A DNA stretch of 64,000 bases from Acidobacteriota bacterium (GTDB taxonomy: Bacteria; Acidobacteriota; Blastocatellia; Pyrinomonadales; Pyrinomonadaceae). Position numbers and translations under genes: made by a program. The notes beneath the pieces are model-generated. The model saw only the letters and a program-made list of their open reading frames with translations, had not been told where the DNA came from and did no database searches. Location of the stretch: the NCBI GenBank assembly GCA_019639135.1, contig JAHBSL010000007.1:96345-160344 (forward strand). Reading direction: 5' to 3'. Shown here piece by piece: positions 60,002-64,000 of this stretch. Every line of letters begins with the position of its first letter. Position 1 is the stretch's first letter.

Positions 60002-60201
60002 GACCAAAGACTATACAACGATTTTGCGAGCGACCGAAAGGTTTTTCTACGGCGGTCTAAATGATATACGGTCGGCGAATTGCCGGGTCCCGTTCTTGTT
60101 TGGCTTGTTTTGCTTATGCTATCCTTCTCGCCAAGTCGGTAATTGACGCAATCGTAAAACCCATCTTCAGATATTAATCAGATCAAGAAGGAGAACATCG
60201 A

Positions 60202-60534
60202 ATGCCGGGAAAATTTGAGATCAAGACGGGAAAGAACGGAAAGTTCCGCTTTAATTTGAAGGCGGCGAATAGCCAGATCATTCTCAGCAGCGAAAGCTAC
60301 GAAACGCGAAAGGCGTGCGAGGGCGGCATCGCCTCTGTCCGCAAAAATGCGGCGAACGACGGCCGGTTTGAACGCAAAACTGCCAAGGACGGCTCGCCGT
60401 ATTTTGTGCTCAAGGCCGCGAACGGCGAGCCGATAGGCAAGAGCGAGATGTACAAGACCAAACGCGGCATGGAAAACGGGATCGCCTCCGTCAAAAAGAA
60501 CGCGCCGGACGCATCGGTCGTCGACGCAAAATAA
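60202..60534 (+). CDS. DUF1508 (YegP-like) protein with two repeats
   Basis: A 110-residue protein made of two DUF1508 units: KFEIKTGKNGKFRFNLKAAN with GGIASVRKNAA, and RFERKTAKDGSPYFVLKAAN with NGIASVKKNAP. AAGGAG lies nine bases before the ATG. The family occurs widely; its function is not established. A clear terminator follows at 60596. Confidence 0.92.
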   Translation: MPGKFEIKTGKNGKFRFNLKAANSQIILSSESYETRKACEGGIASVRKNAANDGRFERKTAKDGSPYFVLKAANGEPIGKSEMYKTKRGMENGIASVKKNAPDASVVDAK

Positions 60535-60595
60535 AGGCAGCAGGACGACTGTGAGAAGTGTGCCGCTCGTACGATCGGAATTTCTCAACGACAAT

Positions 60596-60617
60596 GCCTC
60601 GCCCAGCGGGGCTTTTT
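60596..60617 (+). terminator. Terminator after the DUF1508 gene
   Basis: GCCTCGC and GCGGGGC form a stem around CCA, followed by TTTTTC. Confidence 0.75.
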
Positions 60618-60642
60618 CATTTCGGTTCTATACTGGAGAAAA

Positions 60643-61122
60643 ATGAGAACGGTCGAAGACATCTTATCTGCATTCCACCTGACCGAAACCGAGATCAAGC
60701 TACTCAGCAGCGAAGCCAGGGAGCACGCTGTCGGCTGCGGAAGGATACATGTTTCTAAAGAGCTTTCGGAGGAGACATGGAATCTGTTCTATCGAATGTC
60801 TGAGACAGTTTGGGATTCGTCATCGCCAACGAGTCAAAAAATAGAACTCGGATTCAGGCTGTTTGAGCTCTTCCCAGATTATTACCATTTTCTCGTTCCG
60901 TTCTACCACTTGATCAGAAGCAACGGAGTGATCGCTGAAGATCAGAAGCAACTTGTCTGGAAAAAGTTCACGGATTATTTGGGAGCAGATGATCATTATG
61001 CGGATCCCGTCGGATATGTTCTTTGGGTTGAATTCTTCGAAGACCCGGAGACCGTCGCCGAAAACATGGAATGGGCTTATGAGCAACGTAGCCAGACCTT
61101 CAGTTCTATTGAGATTGCTTGA
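60643..61122 (+). CDS. Unknown protein, upstream member of an overlapping pair
   Basis: A 159-residue cytoplasmic protein starting MRTVEDILSAFHLTETEIKL. It is rich in aromatic and acidic residues (ELFPDYYHFLVPFYHLIRSN, VLWVEFFEDPETVAENMEWA). No catalytic motif is visible. Its last 44 bases overlap the start of the next gene in another frame. Such short acidic genes sometimes act as immunity proteins, but no toxin gene is nearby. Codon use is AT-richer than in the neighbours, hinting at acquisition. Confidence 0.6.
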   Translation: MRTVEDILSAFHLTETEIKLLSSEAREHAVGCGRIHVSKELSEETWNLFYRMSETVWDSSSPTSQKIELGFRLFELFPDYYHFLVPFYHLIRSNGVIAEDQKQLVWKKFTDYLGADDHYADPVGYVLWVEFFEDPETVAENMEWAYEQRSQTFSSIEIA

Positions 61123-61339
61123 GCACGCCGGCCCGGTCCCGTACGAATTGAAAGAGCCGGTATATAAGGAACTCTTGGCCGACCTGGGCAATCATGAAAC
61201 CATTTTCAAAAGCATCTTGTACGGTGCCTTTGATGTGTATGGGAAGCTAGATAAAGATAAAGCTTTGAAGCTGTTATCTGAACTAAACATTGACCTCGAT
61301 ACGAGCGAATATGAGCAGTTGATGCTGAAATTGAAGTAG
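61079..61339 (+). CDS. Unknown small protein overlapping the 60643 gene
   Basis: An 86-residue helical protein starting MSNVARPSVLLRLLEHAGPV at 61079, with GGAATGGG upstream. It includes KLDKDKALKLLSELNIDLDT. It is in a different frame from the gene before it, overlapping by 44 bases. Either these are two coupled genes, or one gene broken by a frameshift. The distinct start and ribosome-site-like sequence favour two genes. Function unknown. Confidence 0.55.
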   Translation: MSNVARPSVLLRLLEHAGPVPYELKEPVYKELLADLGNHETIFKSILYGAFDVYGKLDKDKALKLLSELNIDLDTSEYEQLMLKLK

Positions 61340-61367
61340 AATCGTTTTCGATAGTTTTGTATTTTTT

Positions 61368-62543
61368 ATGAGCAATAGAGTAAGACCAGGTATTGAGGTT
61401 TTGTTGAACCACCGCATCGATCTGCTGCAGGGGCAGCGGGTTGGTTTGGTTTGCAATCAGGCGACCGTATTGCCTGATCTTCGCCACGCGGCGGATGTTT
61501 TCTTTGAACATCCTGAGATCGAGCTGACCGCGCTCTTCGGCCCGCAGCACGGCATCCGCGGCGATGTGCAGGACAACATGATCGAGACCGACCACACGGT
61601 CGATAAACGCACGGGACTGCCGATCTATTCCCTCTACAGCGAGACCCGCGAGCCGACCGACGCGATGCTTGAGAACGTGGACACGATCGTCTTCGACCTT
61701 CAGGACGTCGGCTGCCGCATCTATACCTTTGTTTACACGATGGCGAACTGCATGCGGGCGGCTAAGCGGATCGGCAAGCGCATCGTCGTCTGCGACCGGC
61801 CGAATCCGATCGGCGGCAACGCCATCGAAGGCAACATCACCGAGCACGATTTCAAATCCTTCGTCGGCCAGTTTGAGATACCGACCCGCCACGGCATGAC
61901 GACCGGCGAGCTTGCCCGGATGTTCAACGAACATTTCGGCATCGGGTGCGAGCTTGAGGTCGTTACGATGCAAGGCTGGCGGCGCGATATGTGGGGCGAT
62001 GAGACGGGCCTCGCGTGGGTGCTGCCCTCGCCGAATATCCCGACTGTCGATTCGTGCGTCGTTTTCCCGGCGACCGTCCACATCGAGGGCACCGAAATGA
62101 GCGAAGGCCGCGGGACCACCAAGCCCTTTGAGTTGAACGGTGCGCCTTTTATCGATGCCTACGATTGGGCTGCGGCCCTCGATTCCTACAGCTTTCCCGG
62201 CGTCGCATTCCGCCAAACGAATTTCATCCCGACCTTTCAAAAGTGCGCCGGCCAATTGTGCGGTGGCGTGCAGATCCACGTCACCGACCGCGAAGCGTTC
62301 ACGCCCGTGATCGTCGGCATCGCGATGATCAAGACCGCATACGACCTCTACACCGAACACTTCGAATGGAAAAAGGACCCCTACGAATACGTCTTTGACC
62401 AGAACCCCTTCGACGTCGTCTGCGGCACCGACAAGATCCGCAAGGCGATCGAATCCGGAGCTTCGCTAAAGGAGATCGAAAACTCATGGGCCGACGGCCT
62501 AAAGGACTTCGCCGAAGCCCGGCGAGCGTATTTGTTGTATTAG
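61368..62543 (+). CDS. namZ: DUF1343 / exo-beta-N-acetylmuramidase NamZ-like protein
   Basis: A 391-residue protein of the DUF1343 family, now known as exo-beta-N-acetylmuramidases (GH171, NamZ) that release MurNAc from peptidoglycan fragments. Motifs are VGLVCNQATVLPDLRHAADV, LFGPQHGIRGDVQDNM, IVFDLQDVGCRIYTFVYTM and VHIEGTEMSEGRGTTKPFE. There is no signal peptide, unlike secreted NamZ proteins, so it may act in the cytoplasm in wall recycling. It starts 28 bases after the overlapping pair. Confidence 0.88.
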   Translation: MSNRVRPGIEVLLNHRIDLLQGQRVGLVCNQATVLPDLRHAADVFFEHPEIELTALFGPQHGIRGDVQDNMIETDHTVDKRTGLPIYSLYSETREPTDAMLENVDTIVFDLQDVGCRIYTFVYTMANCMRAAKRIGKRIVVCDRPNPIGGNAIEGNITEHDFKSFVGQFEIPTRHGMTTGELARMFNEHFGIGCELEVVTMQGWRRDMWGDETGLAWVLPSPNIPTVDSCVVFPATVHIEGTEMSEGRGTTKPFELNGAPFIDAYDWAAALDSYSFPGVAFRQTNFIPTFQKCAGQLCGGVQIHVTDREAFTPVIVGIAMIKTAYDLYTEHFEWKKDPYEYVFDQNPFDVVCGTDKIRKAIESGASLKEIENSWADGLKDFAEARRAYLLY

Positions 62544-62559
62544 GGCTATCGTGGTGCTA

Positions 62560-62610
62560 GTATTACTTTACGAGGTAATACTTCGGCAAGTATTACCGAA
62601 GGAGTATTAC
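62560..62610 (+). promoter_or_regulatory. Repeated operator before the AbrB/PIN module
   Basis: GTATTAC (62560-62566) and GTAATAC (62575-62581) form a palindrome; GTATTAC recurs at 62590-62596 and 62604-62610, the last just before the ATG. This is the kind of site AbrB-type antitoxins bind to repress their own operon. Confidence 0.7.
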
Positions 62611-62611
62611 C

Positions 62612-62863
62612 ATGAGAGTAACAACAAAAGGGCAGGTAACGATTCCCATCGAGATTCGTGAAAAGCTTGGCATTGTTCCGGGAAGCGAAGTTGACTTCAC
62701 CCTCCGTAATGATTCCGCGACCCTCAAACGCCGTAACGGAAAACATAAAAGCGGCAAGACTCGCGGAGAGCTTGCGGTTGCCGCACTTGCCGGTTCCGCT
62801 ACTGACCGAAGCATGGGGTTAACAACCGATGAAATTTTACGTTTGACGCGAGGTGACGATTGA
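62612..62863 (+). CDS. AbrB/MazE-type antitoxin
   Basis: An 83-residue protein with the AbrB fold at its N-terminus: MRVTTKGQVTIPIEIREKLG, then IVPGSEVDFTLRNDSATLKR. The C-terminal half (ATDRSMGLTTDEILRLTRGD) should wrap the toxin. The gene overlaps the PIN toxin start by four bases. Repeats at 62560-62610 suggest self-repression. Confidence 0.9.
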   Translation: MRVTTKGQVTIPIEIREKLGIVPGSEVDFTLRNDSATLKRRNGKHKSGKTRGELAVAALAGSATDRSMGLTTDEILRLTRGDD

Positions 62864-63264
62864 AGGAAGTACTTATCGACAGCAGTGTCCTTATCGACGT
62901 CTTGCTGCGCGATGAGCAATGGTTCGAATGGTCGTCGTCGGCCATGACCGCCGCCGGCAACGAGGCCCAACTTGTTATCAACCCGATAATTTTCGCCGAG
63001 GCATCTATTCGATTTCGTTCGATCGAAGATCTTGAAAAGGCTCTCCCGATCTCGCTTTTCCGAAGAGACCCACTTCCTTTTGAGGCCGCCTTTCTTGCCG
63101 GCCGAGCTTTCGTCAAATACCGCCGAAAGGGCGGCTCGCGAACCACGCCAATGCCTGATTTCTACATCGGTGCACATGCCGAGGTCTCAGGCTTCCGAGT
63201 TCTCACCCGCGACCCACGCCGCTTTCGCCGCTACTTTCCCTCGGTTGAATTAATAGCTCCTTAA
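62860..63264 (+). CDS. PIN domain toxin (VapC-like ribonuclease), TTG start
   Basis: A 134-residue PIN protein. Active-site acids are in EVLIDSSVLIDVLL, IIFAEASIRFRS, MPDFYIGAHAEV and LTRDPRRFRRYF. The start is TTG at 62860, overlapping the antitoxin stop (TTGA), so translation should be coupled and weak. It should be an RNase neutralised by the AbrB-type antitoxin. Confidence 0.9.
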   Translation: MKEVLIDSSVLIDVLLRDEQWFEWSSSAMTAAGNEAQLVINPIIFAEASIRFRSIEDLEKALPISLFRRDPLPFEAAFLAGRAFVKYRRKGGSRTTPMPDFYIGAHAEVSGFRVLTRDPRRFRRYFPSVELIAP

Positions 63265-63288
63265 ACAGAGCCCGAATGTCGAGAATGC

Positions 63289-64000
63289 TTATTTGGCCGA
63301 TGCCTCGAACGAGTAGGTATTTGCGCACGAAATCTCGTTCCAGAGTCCGACAAATCTGTTCCCGACAAGTCGCCCGGTCACGGTCCCGGTTTGAACGGGC
63401 TTTCTGACTTCGCCCAGTTCACTGATCACGACGTCCCTGGATAGCACCAACTCTTTCAGTTTGATCTCACCCGCGACCGCACTGCCCGTTAACGCCAATC
63501 CTTCTCCATATTTCAGGTACGCAGAGTGACCAGCGAAATCGCCCCAAGAATCCTTTCTCAGGACCATAACGAACGGAAAAGCATCATTTACCGATCCTTC
63601 AAAAAGCTGCGGAAGTTCTGTGGAACGATACGCCGATACTTTTTGCGAACTCAACCCAAAGATCGCACGGCCGTATGGACTCAAATGCTGATGGAAATCC
63701 TTCAGATCAATTCCGACCTTCATATCCAAGCCGCTGAACTTTTGGCTCTTCACGAGGCAGCTATCTCCATCGATCACTATCGATCTTCCGCGAACGAAAA
63801 AATCTGAAAGGTCATCGCTCTCGAAGCAACCCAGAGTTCCGAGATAGGCCTCTTGTTCGGCAGGTTCGACCTTATTCCTCACCTCCCGCCGATATTTCGA
63901 TTCCCGCTTTTTGAGGACGGACGTGAAGAACTTCTGGTATCCATCTGGCTCGAACAGTTCCGTCAACTCGATTCGATCGCCGTTACCCGAATTGAAATTG
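63289..64000 (-). CDS. Unknown protein, C-terminal part (starts beyond the window)
   Basis: The frame is open from the right edge of the window to a stop at 63289, giving about 236 residues of the C-terminal part. The internal TTG at 63966 is not a convincing start. It contains ELFEPDGYQKFFTSVLKKRE and LGCFESDDLSDFFVRGRSIV, and beta-rich stretches such as VSAYRSTELPQLFEGSVNDA. I do not recognise a family. Confidence 0.6.
   Translation of the reverse strand, partial: NFNSGNGDRIELTELFEPDGYQKFFTSVLKKRESKYRREVRNKVEPAEQEAYLGTLGCFESDDLSDFFVRGRSIVIDGDSCLVKSQKFSGLDMKVGIDLKDFHQHLSPYGRAIFGLSSQKVSAYRSTELPQLFEGSVNDAFPFVMVLRKDSWGDFAGHSAYLKYGEGLALTGSAVAGEIKLKELVLSRDVVISELGEVRKPVQTGTVTGRLVGNRFVGLWNEISCANTYSFEASAK

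Noticed and set aside
60643..61339. Treating the overlapping pair as one frameshifted pseudogene
   Set aside because: The second frame has its own ATG and plausible ribosome site, and both parts read as intact proteins; kept as two genes, with the alternative stated.

Overview
The window reads as a chromosomal segment of a Gram-negative, GC-rich bacterium, most likely an acidobacterium of the Blastocatellia/Pyrinomonadaceae type. This is inferred from gene style only: a Ser/Thr kinase fused to TolB/PD40 repeats, ECF sigma factors with their regulators, a TPR-CHAT protein, FG-GAP proteins with Ser-Pro-Thr linkers, M61 and M28 peptidases, many lipoproteins and secreted TPR proteins. No rRNA gene is present to confirm it. 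Housekeeping genes are gltX, murA, selB, acpS, pgeF, rlmN, a dapF-like gene, perR, ahpC, namZ and one tRNA-Ser.

Layout. 1-3.5 kb (minus): a leucine-rich-repeat gene running off the left edge, a DUF433/DUF5615 toxin-antitoxin pair lying between two diverged copies of the gltX 3' end, gltX, and two membrane proteins; then tRNA-Ser(GCT). 3.9-13.9 kb: an outer-membrane barrel protein, a PDZ-containing membrane histidine kinase behind a sigma-54-like promoter, an MFS transporter, and an M61 peptidase - lipoprotein - DinB operon. 14-21.9 kb (minus): an ECF sigma factor, a small regulator, a TPR-CHAT protease and a secreted subtilase form a candidate signalling/effector module, followed behind a terminator by a CHRD/FG-GAP secreted protein. 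22-26.9 kb: murA, a HIT protein, a TPR lipoprotein and a two-GAF sigma-54-type activator. 27-31 kb: a secreted protein, a PIN toxin-antitoxin pair, DUF2442 and selB. 31-41.6 kb: a sigma/anti-sigma pair, a TPR protein divergent from an M28 peptidase, the kinase-PD40 receptor, and an ECF42-type sigma factor with its DGPF partner. 41.7-50.7 kb: three extracellular nucleases, acpS/pgeF with overlapping divergent starts, a free-standing DsbD-N-like protein and rlmN. 51-55 kb: a TetR-controlled DevCAB-type efflux operon. 55-58.6 kb: a dapF homologue with both catalytic cysteines changed to serine, and a perR-ahpC-thioredoxin peroxide group with a clear PerR box. 58.7-64 kb: paired secreted paralogues, a DUF1508 protein, two overlapping unknown genes, namZ, an AbrB/PIN module with a repeated operator, and a truncated unknown gene.

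Most noteworthy: the toxin-antitoxin unit bracketed by gltX tails; the ECF-regulator-CHAT-subtilase cluster; the Ser/Ser dapF homologue; and the extracellular nuclease group. No CRISPR array, prophage, transposase, rRNA or replication origin was seen. Every gap between genes is shorter than about 300 bases. All functions are from reading motifs by eye, without database searches.
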